The notes beneath the pieces were generated by a model. The model saw only the letters and a list, made by a program, of their open reading frames with translations, was not told the origin of the DNA and made no database searches. A stretch of 64,000 bases of DNA, from positions 6,724,975 to 6,788,974 of the forward strand of contig NZ_CP183948.1 of NCBI RefSeq assembly GCF_052056485.1. Reading direction: 5' to 3'. Source of the DNA: Paenibacillus_AQ nitricinens. Lineage in GTDB: Bacteria > Bacillota > Bacilli > Paenibacillales > Paenibacillaceae. Positions 23,346 to 32,625 of this stretch are shown in pieces. Positions within the stretch are counted from its first letter, which is position 1. The number at the start of each line of letters is the position of its first letter. A program made the translations under genes and the position numbers.

Positions 23346-24590
23346 TTATTCCTCTGGTTTTTCAAGAAGTTTAACTGTGGCTTGATTGACTTTCCCATTT
23401 CGGTAATAGGTAATCTTCAGATCCTCACCAATCTTCGTCTGATTATATAAATACTTGCGAAGGGAAAGCGTAGATGTAATAGGTTGATCATTAAATTTCG
23501 TAATCACATCATTGAACTGTATTCCCGCTTCCTGTGCAGGTCCAACAGCATCCAGAACGACAACCCCATCCTTAACATTGTTCGGTAGGTTCAGTTCCTT
23601 GCGTTGGTCCTCTGCGAGAGGAACGTAAGGATTGTTTAAATCTACCGAATATACGCCTAAGTAGGAACGAGCAATCCGCCCTTTCTCAGCCAGTTCATTA
23701 GCGGTGTCTATCACATGGTTAGCTGGAATAGCAAAACCCAGCCCTTCTACACCTGTATCGGAGATTTTCATCGTGTTAATACCGATCACCTTACCATCCA
23801 AATCCACAAGCGCCCCGCCGCTATTGCCTTCATTGATTGCCGCATCGGTCTGAATGACCTCTTGCTCCCAATCATATACGCCGTCCTGATTCAAGGATAC
23901 GGGAACCTTCCGTTCAGTGTAGCTAACAATACCTGAAGTCAATGTGTCACCAAGTCCTAACGGATTTCCGATGGCAATGACCGTTTCACCTAGACGAAGC
24001 TTCGAGGAATCTCCGAGCTCTGCGATTGTATTGATACCCTTGGCGTCAATTGAAAGCACCGCAATGTCACTCACTTTATCCGTTCCAACGAGTGTAGCTT
24101 TACGTGTCTCGCCATCTACTGTTACGACTTCAAGATTGCTAGAGTCTTCGATGACATGGTTATTAGTAATGATAAATGCCTTATTATCTACCTTTTTATA
24201 AATCACTCCAGAGCCTAATGCTGACTCATCCAGAATGTTCAATTCTTTATTGTCTTCTTTATGATTGATAATACTTACTACTGCAGGACGAACTCTAGCA
24301 GCGGCTTGAATGATACGGTCAAACGGATCACTGCTTGGGGCAACCTCCCCAGTTGTTACTACCGACTTCGGGGCAGTTTCGTGACTCATTTGTCCAGTAA
24401 GCATACTGAATAAAAACACTGCCACCACAGCACTGATTAAGGAGCAGACGGCGGATATTTGCCAAGTAGCTAAGCCCTTGCGCGATCTTCGCACAGAATG
24501 CTTGCGGTTAGCAAATGATCCCTTTGATGCTTCATCCCCTCTGGACCGTGATACTTTAGTTGAATAGAAATCGTCATCAAACAATCCCAC
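23346..24590 (-). CDS. htrA: HtrA/DegP-like serine protease (YycK position)
   Basis: This 414-residue membrane-anchored protease has a cytoplasmic basic N-terminus, one membrane helix at about 43-62, a trypsin-like domain with His in ITNNHVIED, Asp in DIAVLSID and Ser in EGNSGGALVD, and one PDZ domain over the last 100 residues. It degrades or refolds damaged exported proteins at the outer face. The start is GTG 24590 with AGGGGGAG 8 bases upstream. It follows the WalRKHIJ genes in the usual order, but a 374-base gap and an opposite-strand small gene separate it, so it likely has its own promoter. Confidence 0.93.
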   Translation of the reverse strand: MGLFDDDFYSTKVSRSRGDEASKGSFANRKHSVRRSRKGLATWQISAVCSLISAVVAVFLFSMLTGQMSHETAPKSVVTTGEVAPSSDPFDRIIQAAARVRPAVVSIINHKEDNKELNILDESALGSGVIYKKVDNKAFIITNNHVIEDSSNLEVVTVDGETRKATLVGTDKVSDIAVLSIDAKGINTIAELGDSSKLRLGETVIAIGNPLGLGDTLTSGIVSYTERKVPVSLNQDGVYDWEQEVIQTDAAINEGNSGGALVDLDGKVIGINTMKISDTGVEGLGFAIPANHVIDTANELAEKGRIARSYLGVYSVDLNNPYVPLAEDQRKELNLPNNVKDGVVVLDAVGPAQEAGIQFNDVITKFNDQPITSTLSLRKYLYNQTKIGEDLKITYYRNGKVNQATVKLLEKPEE

Positions 24591-24964
24591 CGAAAATCTC
24601 CCCCTTCTATTGCCAACCGTTCACAGTATTTAAAACCTGAACCTCTAGCAATCACGTTCCAAGCATATACCTCTGCATCCTTTAGACTCCAACAATCACT
24701 AAAAAGTTTCACTTTATCCATTAACCACACAATAGTTTCAGTTAATCGAAAGAATTTTAGAATCTTTCAATATATCTTCTCTACTAGGAATATTTTGTAA
24801 CTTAAAAGACTACACTAATAGAAAGGTTCCTTAAATTTAGAGTTTGCTTATCACGTCTATAATTGTATCACAGGCAACCGTCAATTCGTGATTTTCCTGA
24901 GGTAAAAAGCCTGCGAATTTTTTACAACTCCAGTTCTGCTTATCCTATATAAGGAGGTATAATT

Positions 24965-25174
24965 ATGAATTCTTTTTCCACAAGTATGGATCTGGTCGAG
25001 TTTATCGGTAAGCTTGGTGATTTAAAGGATGAACATTACCATATGACCCTTGCCTTCAGTGCAATGATCGAATTGATGATCGATAAAGGCCTGATCTCCC
25101 GCCAAGAATTAGAACGAAAGACTGCCGAGCTTGATCAGCTTATGACAACTGGCTCAACTTATCCCATGGCGTAG
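24965..25174 (+). CDS. conserved-looking small protein of unknown function
   Basis: This 69-residue plus-strand gene has a textbook AAGGAGG 8 bases before its ATG. The sequence is helical and acidic (MDLVEFIGKLGDLKDEHYHM, then DKGLISRQELERKTAELDQL). The last part resembles the short helix pair seen at the ends of several enzyme beta subunits, but no family is assigned. It is transcribed toward walJ and their 3' ends overlap by 35 bases. The gap 24591-24964 upstream holds only A/T-rich DNA with no other gene. Confidence 0.7.
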   Translation: MNSFSTSMDLVEFIGKLGDLKDEHYHMTLAFSAMIELMIDKGLISRQELERKTAELDQLMTTGSTYPMA

Positions 25175-25949
25175 GTTGGTCATAATAGGTATCGCAAAGC
25201 TTAAACTCACTATCTTTAAAGAAACAGCCCCGATCCTCCATTGCGCAACGCACCGACATTTTGGCCAAATCCATCATATTATGATCCCGGCTTAAATGCG
25301 CTAAATAGGTACGTTTAGTCCGTCCTGTGAGAATTTCACTTAGTGCCGCTCCGGCTGCTTCATTAGAAAGGTGACCCATGTCGCCAAGTATACGTCGTTT
25401 CGTATTCCACGGATAACGTCCCATCCTCAGCATTTCAATATCATGATTCGCCTCCAGCACCAATACGTCCGCCTCTGAAATCGCATCTCTTACCTTGTCG
25501 CTAACATACCCCAGATCTGTAGCTACACACAGCTTTTCTTTTCCATCATAAAAATTGTAGCCCACCGGCTCCGCCGCATCATGAGAAATTGCAAACGATT
25601 CTACACGCATACTGCCAAAATCCCTATGCTGTCCCGATTCCATAATGATTCGGTTATAGTCGGGTATTTTTCCAATGCCTTTTTCAATGGCTCCCCAGGT
25701 ATTGGTGTTCGCATAAATCGGAAGATCGTATTTACGGGCCATTGCCCCGAGTCCTTTAATATGATCGGAATGCTCGTGTGTGACTAGAATCCCGTCTATC
25801 TCATTACCCGTTAGCTCGCGCATGGCCAACAGCTCATCGATCCGCTTGGCACTTAGTCCCGCGTCAATCATAAGTGTTGTCTCCCCGTTCCGTACCACCG
25901 TTACATTTCCGGTAGAACCACTGGACAGTACTGTAAATGAAATCCCCAT
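25140..25949 (-). CDS. walJ: WalJ/YycJ metallo-beta-lactamase-fold hydrolase
   Basis: This 269-residue protein has the MBL zinc motif THEHSDHIKG, a second ligand site in DAGLSAKRI/ISHDAAEP, and HLSRDHN near the end. YycJ-family proteins are predicted 5'-3' DNA exonucleases or phosphodiesterases and are co-transcribed with walRK, where loss affects mutation rate and cell-wall coordination. The start at 25949 is chosen because GAAGGAG lies 9 bases upstream; the longer frame to 26048 runs into walI without a ribosome site. Confidence 0.92.
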   Translation of the reverse strand: MGISFTVLSSGSTGNVTVVRNGETTLMIDAGLSAKRIDELLAMRELTGNEIDGILVTHEHSDHIKGLGAMARKYDLPIYANTNTWGAIEKGIGKIPDYNRIIMESGQHRDFGSMRVESFAISHDAAEPVGYNFYDGKEKLCVATDLGYVSDKVRDAISEADVLVLEANHDIEMLRMGRYPWNTKRRILGDMGHLSNEAAGAALSEILTGRTKRTYLAHLSRDHNMMDLAKMSVRCAMEDRGCFFKDSEFKLCDTYYDQPTPWDKLSQLS

Positions 25950-25963
25950 TTTCCTTACTCCTT

Positions 25964-26704
25964 CTAATCTGTTGTCTTCGGACTGATGATGTCCGCACTT
26001 ATAGCATCCACATAATAGGCATTGCCGTTCTCCAGCATGAACCGCCACATCGGTGACGCTACCTGACTTTCGGAGTTGAACAACTCACCATAATAACCAA
26101 GCTCAATCTCCTTCACTACGGAGTCTGCCGGAAAATATTTTTCAATCAAACTGCTAAGCGCTTGCGATGCCGGCAGTACCTTCTGTTCCTTATCGCTACT
26201 GCTTGCCCCTATCTCAATCTTAGGTGAGCGGAAAGCTACAATCTTCTGATCACTATTAATCAACTCTAACCTAACTCGGAATAGCGACCACTGATTCTGA
26301 ACTAGCGGGTGAAGCACGAACTTCCCAACTTCACTTTCTTGAGAATCAAAACGATAATTTGCGATATCCGGTATTTGACTCTCAAGCGCCTTGCTAAGCT
26401 CGGTGAAGGAAGAATAAATCAGCTTGCTATCTATAGGAACATCTAATTTAATGGGTGGTTCATTCTGCTCTTCAGCAGAATATCGATAAGTGATATTAGG
26501 AAGCTGCGGGGTAGAAGCCGGAATGGGACACAACACACGAATCCCTTTCTGCTCCATGACCGCCTGGGTTTCTTCGGACAGGGAAGTGAAATCGAGATTG
26601 GCACTAACCTGATCGCGCAAATCAATCCACAGCTGATAACATAGCAGCAGATTTAGACCTAAAAAGGCGCAAATTAGTACATTTTTGGCTCTTCCCCAAT
26701 CCAT
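25964..26704 (-). CDS. walI: WalRK regulator WalI/YycI
   Basis: This 246-residue single-pass protein has a short cytoplasmic start, a membrane helix at about 8-25 and an extracytoplasmic domain of the YycI fold (repeated beta-rich module). With WalH it contacts the WalK transmembrane helices and keeps kinase activity low. AGGAGG lies 8 bases before the ATG. It follows walH by 38 bases in the operon. Confidence 0.9.
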   Translation of the reverse strand: MDWGRAKNVLICAFLGLNLLLCYQLWIDLRDQVSANLDFTSLSEETQAVMEQKGIRVLCPIPASTPQLPNITYRYSAEEQNEPPIKLDVPIDSKLIYSSFTELSKALESQIPDIANYRFDSQESEVGKFVLHPLVQNQWSLFRVRLELINSDQKIVAFRSPKIEIGASSSDKEQKVLPASQALSSLIEKYFPADSVVKEIELGYYGELFNSESQVASPMWRFMLENGNAYYVDAISADIISPKTTD

Positions 26705-26742
26705 ACCCTTACCTCCTAAATGTTATATGAACAACTTGTACA

Positions 26743-28035
26743 TTAATTTAATGTAAGAACGCTGCCGTCAATAAGTGTAACCTTCCAGACTGGAAGTAGT
26801 TGCAGCTTTTCTTCTTTCACTACAGGTACATACGCAGGCGTTAAATCCTTCACTGCCGAAGTTTTGCTAACCGCAGACAATTGACTTTCTAGCTCCACGC
26901 CTCCAGATAGCTCTACGATTTTCTTCACTGCTTTACTCTCATCAATATAGATTAACGAGCGTTCGTAAGAGGATACGGTGCCTTGCTGCAATTCCAGATT
27001 AATAACACCATACTGCAGCTGCGAATTACTCATGATCGGATAGGAACCATATGGATAGGAGCCATAATATTGTTGAAAAGAGACCTTTCTCTCCTGTCTC
27101 CCCTCCTCTGTGGCTTCAAGACGATAGGTTCCATTCCATCCACCATGTTGGTTCACAAATTCCACAGCTTCAAGCGCATCCTTGGCAGGTGTACTGTCTC
27201 CGGCTGGAAGCGCGGCAGGATCGCTATAGCTCATCCAATTCCGTTCCTTATCGACCTGAAGACTCCGTTTGCTATCCGTATAAATCTCCGAGCCATTTTT
27301 CTCGCGAATATATCTAGTGCTTCCAACATCGAAGAAAAGATTGTTCTGCATCTGTTCTATGGTATACATGCCTGAAGGCATCTCAACCTGAACCAGAGAA
27401 ATCTTGCTGTCTGGCACATAATAATCACCATCTACGGACTTGTAAGGCGTCCAATTCTTGCCGAAATCCACATGCTGCTGCACGTCTTGCACAGTTAAAT
27501 CCGCTTTTGCTGCTTCATATATAATGTCGCCTCTCGTGCTGAAGAAAATAGCATGCGCTTTGGAATCATTCTTAATGTTATAGATCCAAATGCGATCGAT
27601 GCTTTCTCCTTCAAATAGGGAATCAGGTGACAGCTGCATAACCCGCTGAAGTAACGTTACCGGAATGCCGGATCCGAACGAAAGCTCAATCCCCGGATTC
27701 TCATTGCGAATCTTATCCCAGTCATAATCCTGTACCGAGTGCCGCTGGAAGCTTTCAAATCCACGCCCTTTTAGCCGATTCATAATCAAGCTATAGAACG
27801 TTGAGTCTGGATAAAAAAGCGTATGCTTGTTTTCGCCCATATGGATGATCATTTTATCAGGGTACAGCAGGTTCTCGACCTTTTCCTCCGGTCCCATATT
27901 GTCTGTCTTCACATATAGATTCTCGGAGAGTACCGCAGAGTCTGCACCAGGCAAGCGGTAAATCAAATAGTAACTCTCAACAAGGCTTCCCAGCACGAGC
28001 AAGGCTAGAATCCATGACTTCAATCTCTCCTTCAT
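26743..28035 (-). CDS. walH: WalRK regulator WalH/YycH
   Basis: This 430-residue protein has an N-terminal membrane helix (SWILALLVLGSLVESYYLIY at about 7-26) and a large outer domain. In B. subtilis YycH forms a ternary complex with YycI and WalK to restrain autophosphorylation. The start overlaps the walK stop by 4 bases, indicating coupled translation. Length is near that of known YycH proteins. Confidence 0.9.
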   Translation of the reverse strand: MKERLKSWILALLVLGSLVESYYLIYRLPGADSAVLSENLYVKTDNMGPEEKVENLLYPDKMIIHMGENKHTLFYPDSTFYSLIMNRLKGRGFESFQRHSVQDYDWDKIRNENPGIELSFGSGIPVTLLQRVMQLSPDSLFEGESIDRIWIYNIKNDSKAHAIFFSTRGDIIYEAAKADLTVQDVQQHVDFGKNWTPYKSVDGDYYVPDSKISLVQVEMPSGMYTIEQMQNNLFFDVGSTRYIREKNGSEIYTDSKRSLQVDKERNWMSYSDPAALPAGDSTPAKDALEAVEFVNQHGGWNGTYRLEATEEGRQERKVSFQQYYGSYPYGSYPIMSNSQLQYGVINLELQQGTVSSYERSLIYIDESKAVKKIVELSGGVELESQLSAVSKTSAVKDLTPAYVPVVKEEKLQLLPVWKVTLIDGSVLTLN

Positions 28036-29861
28036 GTCTCACTCCCCCTTTGCGCATTCAGAGGTAGCGTAAAGGTTACCTTAGAGCCTTCATTAAGCTC
28101 GGATTGCAGGGAAATAGAGCCTCCATGGGCTTTCACAATTTCCCGGGCAATGGAAAGGCCAAGTCCGGTGCCTCCCATATTCCGTGAGCGCGCCTTATCC
28201 ACCCGATAAAACCGTTCAAAGATCCGCTCGATGTCTTTCTTCGGAATACCAATCCCGGAATCACGTACAGAAATGGAGAGCATTCCATCCTCACTTTTCA
28301 TGGCTTCCAATTCAATCGTACCGCCTTCTGGCGTATATTTTAATGCATTGGAGACCAAATTCCCCAAGACCTGATCAATTTGATCACGATCGAGCCATGC
28401 TGTGCTGACATCCCTACGGACCCTTGTACTAATGTCGATCCGCTTCTGCCGAATCTGAAAAGAAAAGCGGTCTGCTACATCCTCCAGCATCTCTGTAATA
28501 TCCGTCTGCTGAATTCTGAGAAGTGCCTCCTTGGAATCCAGACGCGAAAGATGCAGTAGATCTGTAACCAGACGAATCATACGCTCGGTTTCGTTACGAA
28601 TAACCCCAACAAAACGAACCGCTAACTGCGGATCCTCAAGCGCTCCATCATCAAGTGCCTCCACATAGCTCTTAATCGTTGTAAGTGGCGTTCTTAGCTC
28701 ATGCGAAACGTTCGCAACGAACTCTCGGCGTGATTCCTCCAGGTTCTCTTGCTCAGTTACATCCTGCAGTACAGCAATCGTACCGGCAATGCCGCCTTCA
28801 CGGCGATGAATCGGAGTAAACGTAACTCTCACGATATTAGAATCTTCTCCACCCATATGTGTCAGATGCAGCATTGCAGACTGGGCATTGCCTTTAGCCA
28901 AGGAACCGCTCTGCTCATAATCAAGACCTAGCAATTTATCCAGGGGGGCACCTTCCGGCAACGGACCTTCTGTTCCCAGCATAAGTGCTGCTCGAAGGTT
29001 CATAAGAATGACTACACCATTCTCATCCGTGGCTACCACACCGTCGCTCATATTCGTCAAAATAGAGGTAAGCTTCTCTTTCTCTTCCTCATTCTGAGAG
29101 AGCGCCTCACGCAATCTGCCGGTCATATAATTGAATGCCTGACTGAGTTGTCCAATTTCATCGTTGCCGAGTACGGGCATTTTTCGATTGAACCGACCCT
29201 CAGCAACAGCTGTTGCATGCCTAGTCATTTCTTTAATCGGCTGCGTAATGGTGTGTGCAAGAATAACACATAGGACAACCGTCAGTCCCAAGGCTAACAG
29301 CAAACCAGAGATGAATACACTGTTGATCCTGCCCATAGTCGCATATAAATCCTTCATGTCAGCAGCAATATAGATTGCACCTACTACCTTGTCACCGGAA
29401 AGTACCGGCTTGGCCACAACCTTTTTTCGAACATTATCATCGGCAATAATATATTCTTCATTATCGCTGATCCCCTGCAAGGCGCGATTGACTACGGTCT
29501 GAGTATTGCGCTGTCCGACATAGTCATTTTGCGAGGGCACGGAGGTGGTAATGATTTTGCCGCTGGCATCAAGCACTTGAATTTCAGCCCCGTTAATGTA
29601 TAGATTATTAACCATACCGCGCAGACTTTCTACTGCCGTTTCCTCGTCCGCGGTGCCAGCTTCACTGCCAAATTTATCAGCAGTCAGGATGGACAGCATC
29701 TCCGCACGTGCTTTAAGATCCTTCGTGAAGTTATCCGTTAACGAGTTCTTCATCGAACTGACAAAATAGACTCCAATTAACTGCATAGCTATCAGAATCA
29801 GCAGCACATAAATAATAATAAGCTTGGCCTGAATTGTCCGGAAAAAGGACCACCATTTCAT
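28032..29861 (-). CDS. walK: cell-wall sensor histidine kinase WalK
   Basis: This 609-residue kinase has two membrane helices (about 13-31 and 185-205) around an extracytoplasmic PAS-like sensor domain, then HAMP, a cytoplasmic PAS domain with PAC (DVTEQENLEESRREF), HisKA with the phospho-His in VSHELRTPL, and a HATPase with N, G1 (DSGIGIP) and G2 (GTGLGLSI) boxes. It phosphorylates WalR to match peptidoglycan hydrolase expression to growth. ATG 29861 is preferred because GGAGG lies 6 bases upstream; a GTG 3 bases earlier is possible. It overlaps the walR stop. Confidence 0.95.
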   Translation of the reverse strand: MKWWSFFRTIQAKLIIIYVLLILIAMQLIGVYFVSSMKNSLTDNFTKDLKARAEMLSILTADKFGSEAGTADEETAVESLRGMVNNLYINGAEIQVLDASGKIITTSVPSQNDYVGQRNTQTVVNRALQGISDNEEYIIADDNVRKKVVAKPVLSGDKVVGAIYIAADMKDLYATMGRINSVFISGLLLALGLTVVLCVILAHTITQPIKEMTRHATAVAEGRFNRKMPVLGNDEIGQLSQAFNYMTGRLREALSQNEEEKEKLTSILTNMSDGVVATDENGVVILMNLRAALMLGTEGPLPEGAPLDKLLGLDYEQSGSLAKGNAQSAMLHLTHMGGEDSNIVRVTFTPIHRREGGIAGTIAVLQDVTEQENLEESRREFVANVSHELRTPLTTIKSYVEALDDGALEDPQLAVRFVGVIRNETERMIRLVTDLLHLSRLDSKEALLRIQQTDITEMLEDVADRFSFQIRQKRIDISTRVRRDVSTAWLDRDQIDQVLGNLVSNALKYTPEGGTIELEAMKSEDGMLSISVRDSGIGIPKKDIERIFERFYRVDKARSRNMGGTGLGLSIAREIVKAHGGSISLQSELNEGSKVTFTLPLNAQRGSET

Positions 29862-30592
29862 CACAATCCTCCGCTTTTAGGGCTATGCATCAAATAGCCA
29901 AGTCCGCGCCGAGTATAAATATATTCCGGCTTGCTGGGATTCTCCTCAATTTTCTCTCTTAAACGACGGATCGTCACGTCAACGGTCCGCACATCGCCGA
30001 AATACTCGAATCCCCACACGGCCTGCAGTAAATGCTCCCGGGTCATTACCTTACCCGCATGTTTAATCATATAGTAGAGCAACTCATATTCACGATGGGT
30101 CAAATCAAGCGGCTCCCCACCCTTATATACCAGATACATATCTGTATCAATAAATAGATCAAAATGGTAAATACCCTGTCTAGTCTCTGCAGGTTCATTC
30201 GCCGTTCCCGGCGGTGACGGTTTGTGCTGTCTCCGCATTTGGGCTTTCACTCTGGCGAGTAGCTCACGTGTACTAAAAGGTTTGGTCACATAGTCATCCG
30301 CACCAAGCTCTAGACCAAGCACCTTATCAATCTCTCCGTCTTTGGCAGTAAGCATAATGATAGGAATATCCAAATGTGCAGAACGAACCTCACGACAAAC
30401 ATCCATCCCGTCCTTACCAGGCAGCATAAGATCAAGCAGCATTAGATCAGGCTTTTTGGACAATGCCAATTCTACTGCACTGTTACCATCAAAAGCACAA
30501 ATAACCTCGTAGCCTTCTTTTTCTAGATTAAACTTCAATATATCAGCAATAGGCTGTTCATCGTCTACTACCAGAATCGTTCCCATCTGCAT
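29861..30592 (-). CDS. walR: essential response regulator WalR
   Basis: This 243-residue OmpR-type regulator has a receiver domain (VVDDEQPIADIL, phospho-Asp in LMLLDLMLPGKDG, Lys in VTKPFSTRELLARV) followed by a winged helix (FGDVRTVDVTIRRLREKIE). WalR controls autolysins and cell-wall metabolism and is essential in most Firmicutes. It heads walR-walK-walH-walI-walJ. A proline-rich linker (KPSPPGTANEPAETRQ) between domains is longer than in B. subtilis WalR. Confidence 0.96.
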   Translation of the reverse strand: MQMGTILVVDDEQPIADILKFNLEKEGYEVICAFDGNSAVELALSKKPDLMLLDLMLPGKDGMDVCREVRSAHLDIPIIMLTAKDGEIDKVLGLELGADDYVTKPFSTRELLARVKAQMRRQHKPSPPGTANEPAETRQGIYHFDLFIDTDMYLVYKGGEPLDLTHREYELLYYMIKHAGKVMTREHLLQAVWGFEYFGDVRTVDVTIRRLREKIEENPSKPEYIYTRRGLGYLMHSPKSGGL

Positions 30593-30735
30593 GTCTCAGC
30601 TTCACCTTCCTATCCCTACTTAAAGATCATTCCTTTATTTTAACATACCTGTCTTAACGTCACATCCTACGAAATAAGGAATCGGCTTCCCCAGCAAAAT
30701 GAAACAGCTATATCGTCATTCCTATATTTAAAAAA

Positions 30736-30767
30736 AATAAAACCGCTCGAGTTTAATCGAGCAGTTG
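30736..30767 (-). terminator. terminator of the M23 endopeptidase gene
   Basis: AACTGCTCGA pairs with TCGAGCGGTT around 6 bases (one mismatch) and is followed by TTATTTTTTTT on the minus strand. Confidence 0.85.
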
Positions 30768-30782
30768 AGGTTAATGTATGAA

Positions 30783-32327
30783 TTATCGCAAATACTTCAT
30801 TGGATTTACTGCAGTGCCATTCTTCCGAATCTCAAAATGCAGATGTGTTCCTGTCGAGCGTCCAGTATTGCCCATTACACCAATTTTGGCGCCTTGCTCC
30901 AAACGCTGTCCCGTAGAAACGGAGATGCTGTTTAAGTGGCCATAATAGGTTTCGTATCCGTTACGGTGATCCACAATAACCACATTTCCATATCCACTCT
31001 TCACACCAGCAAAGATTACAGTTCCGGCATCAGAGGCTTTAATGTTCCGGTTGCCAGATACCATATCTAGACCCTTATGAGCACGGCTCCAGCGCTCACC
31101 GAAACTACTAGTAAGGGTTGCTCCGCTTACTGGCCAACTGAACATGCCTGTTCCTTCACCAACTACCTTTGTACCCCGATAAACCACTTCAGGAAGAGAA
31201 GATTTAATAACGGTCTGACCCAACCACTCTTCTTGTACGACCATTCCGTTTTTCTTTGTTAACCGGTACTGCATTTCTTTAAGGCCCGTTTGTCCTGGAC
31301 GAACGACCTTACTTTTGCCTGCTGGTAACTGGTCGCTCTTCCGTACGATCACTTCAGGCTCAGTAACCACCTGCTCTGACACTTGCTCTACAGTAACAAC
31401 TGTAACATCTGGCTGTGGTACCTTCAGCTTCAGTGTATCTCCAATCTTCAACGTTAGCTCTTTCACATCCGGGTTGTTACTGTAGACCTCTTTTTGTGTA
31501 ATTTCAAACCGTTTAGCAATCCCCGAAATCGTATCGCCCTCTTGAACGGTATAAAGAAGTGGCGCTTCTTTACCCTCGGTAAGTGTCTTGACTGCTTCCT
31601 CCACATCCAACACTTTGTTAGGATCTGTCTTCACAGGAACAATAGAGACCTCTTCACTAATCTTAACGGACTCCACTTGTTTGGCAGCTTTCGCTTTCGC
31701 AGCGCTTGAGCTTGAGGCAGCCGTTCTTGTGAGCTTACTCGCTGTTGCTACTTCAGTTTGTGGAACATAATGATTCTTGACCCCTTCGAGTACCGCATTT
31801 GCGGTCTCTTGATCCTTAACAATGCCAACGGCTTTGCCATCTACCATTAATTCCACACCTACAGCATAGGCCTTCAGCATACCATCTAATTTATTAAGCG
31901 TTGCTTCACTATCAACTTCCGGCTTGTACGCTTTCTCCTGTTTAATTGTAATGCCTTCTGTCTGAAGCACCATCGTTGAAGCCGGATACTTATCCTGATA
32001 TTCCTGTTGCTTCTTATCATACAGCTGGTTAAGCTGTGCCTGATCGTTAAGCTTCCCGATCTCCTTCCCCTTCACCAATACTTGGTAGTAGGTTTCGGTA
32101 TTGGCTGCTACATACTTTTTCTCTGCACCGATTAACACAGTGGTTAGAAGTACCATGCCAACAGCTCCCAAGATCCAAGCGCGCCGGAATCTACGAGTCC
32201 CTTTTTCTTGATGAAAGTGTGTGGAGTCGTGATCGAAATTGTGGCTCTGCTGAACATCTGCTCCGGATTCTGCTGTGTCAATATCCCGCAGTTTCCCCAT
32301 CCGGCGCATGAACTTAAATCCCTTCAT
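30783..32327 (-). CDS. M23 peptidoglycan endopeptidase with LysM and G5 domains
   Basis: This protein of about 514 residues has a membrane helix at about 45-63, an extended linker region, a LysM domain (YTVQEGDTISGIAKRFEITQ), a G5 domain before the catalytic part, and a C-terminal M23/LytM domain. The zinc ligands are visible in HKGLD and HLHFE. It should cut peptide cross-links in peptidoglycan on the outer face of the membrane. ATG 32327 follows AAAGGGAG by 6 bases; ten further residues upstream lack a ribosome site. It lies directly upstream of walR, fitting WalR-controlled wall remodelling, although no clear WalR box was found. Confidence 0.9.
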   Translation of the reverse strand: MKGFKFMRRMGKLRDIDTAESGADVQQSHNFDHDSTHFHQEKGTRRFRRAWILGAVGMVLLTTVLIGAEKKYVAANTETYYQVLVKGKEIGKLNDQAQLNQLYDKKQQEYQDKYPASTMVLQTEGITIKQEKAYKPEVDSEATLNKLDGMLKAYAVGVELMVDGKAVGIVKDQETANAVLEGVKNHYVPQTEVATASKLTRTAASSSSAAKAKAAKQVESVKISEEVSIVPVKTDPNKVLDVEEAVKTLTEGKEAPLLYTVQEGDTISGIAKRFEITQKEVYSNNPDVKELTLKIGDTLKLKVPQPDVTVVTVEQVSEQVVTEPEVIVRKSDQLPAGKSKVVRPGQTGLKEMQYRLTKKNGMVVQEEWLGQTVIKSSLPEVVYRGTKVVGEGTGMFSWPVSGATLTSSFGERWSRAHKGLDMVSGNRNIKASDAGTVIFAGVKSGYGNVVIVDHRNGYETYYGHLNSISVSTGQRLEQGAKIGVMGNTGRSTGTHLHFEIRKNGTAVNPMKYLR

Positions 32328-32392
32328 GAAACTCTCCCTTTCAGTCCGCTCTGTCATCTGATATGAACGGCCAAGCTAGTTGTACGATCTCG

Positions 32393-32421
32393 ATTATATA
32401 GATTACGACCATGAATGTTTC
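32393..32421 (-). promoter_or_regulatory. promoter of the M23 endopeptidase gene
   Basis: GAAACA (32421 to 32416), 17 bases, TATAAT (32398 to 32393) on the minus strand, about 65 bases before the start codon. The rest of 32328-32544 shows no further feature. Confidence 0.5.
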
Positions 32422-32544
32422 TGCTTATCCTAGTTCTAAATTCCTGCTTCTAATGGACCCTCAAAAAGGTTACAAAAAATTAACCCTTTGACATCCTTGT
32501 CTAATGTACCATAGCTGAGCAAAAAATTTCAACTTTGTATACAT

Positions 32545-32574
32545 AAAAAAACCCACGAAATACGCGGGTTTTTT
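32545..32574. terminator. terminator of the unknown anchored protein gene
   Basis: AAAAAACCCaCG pairs with CGcGGGTTTTTT around a short loop, with A and T runs on both sides, so it can act in both directions. Confidence 0.8.
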
Positions 32575-32625
32575 GCGCAAATATGAAAATTTAGCCTTTT
32601 TCTTGTGTCTATAAATTGACAATTA

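Noticed and set aside
24470..24730. 86-codon minus-strand frame over the htrA start
   Set aside because: Out of frame with htrA, and the ribosome site serves htrA GTG 24590.
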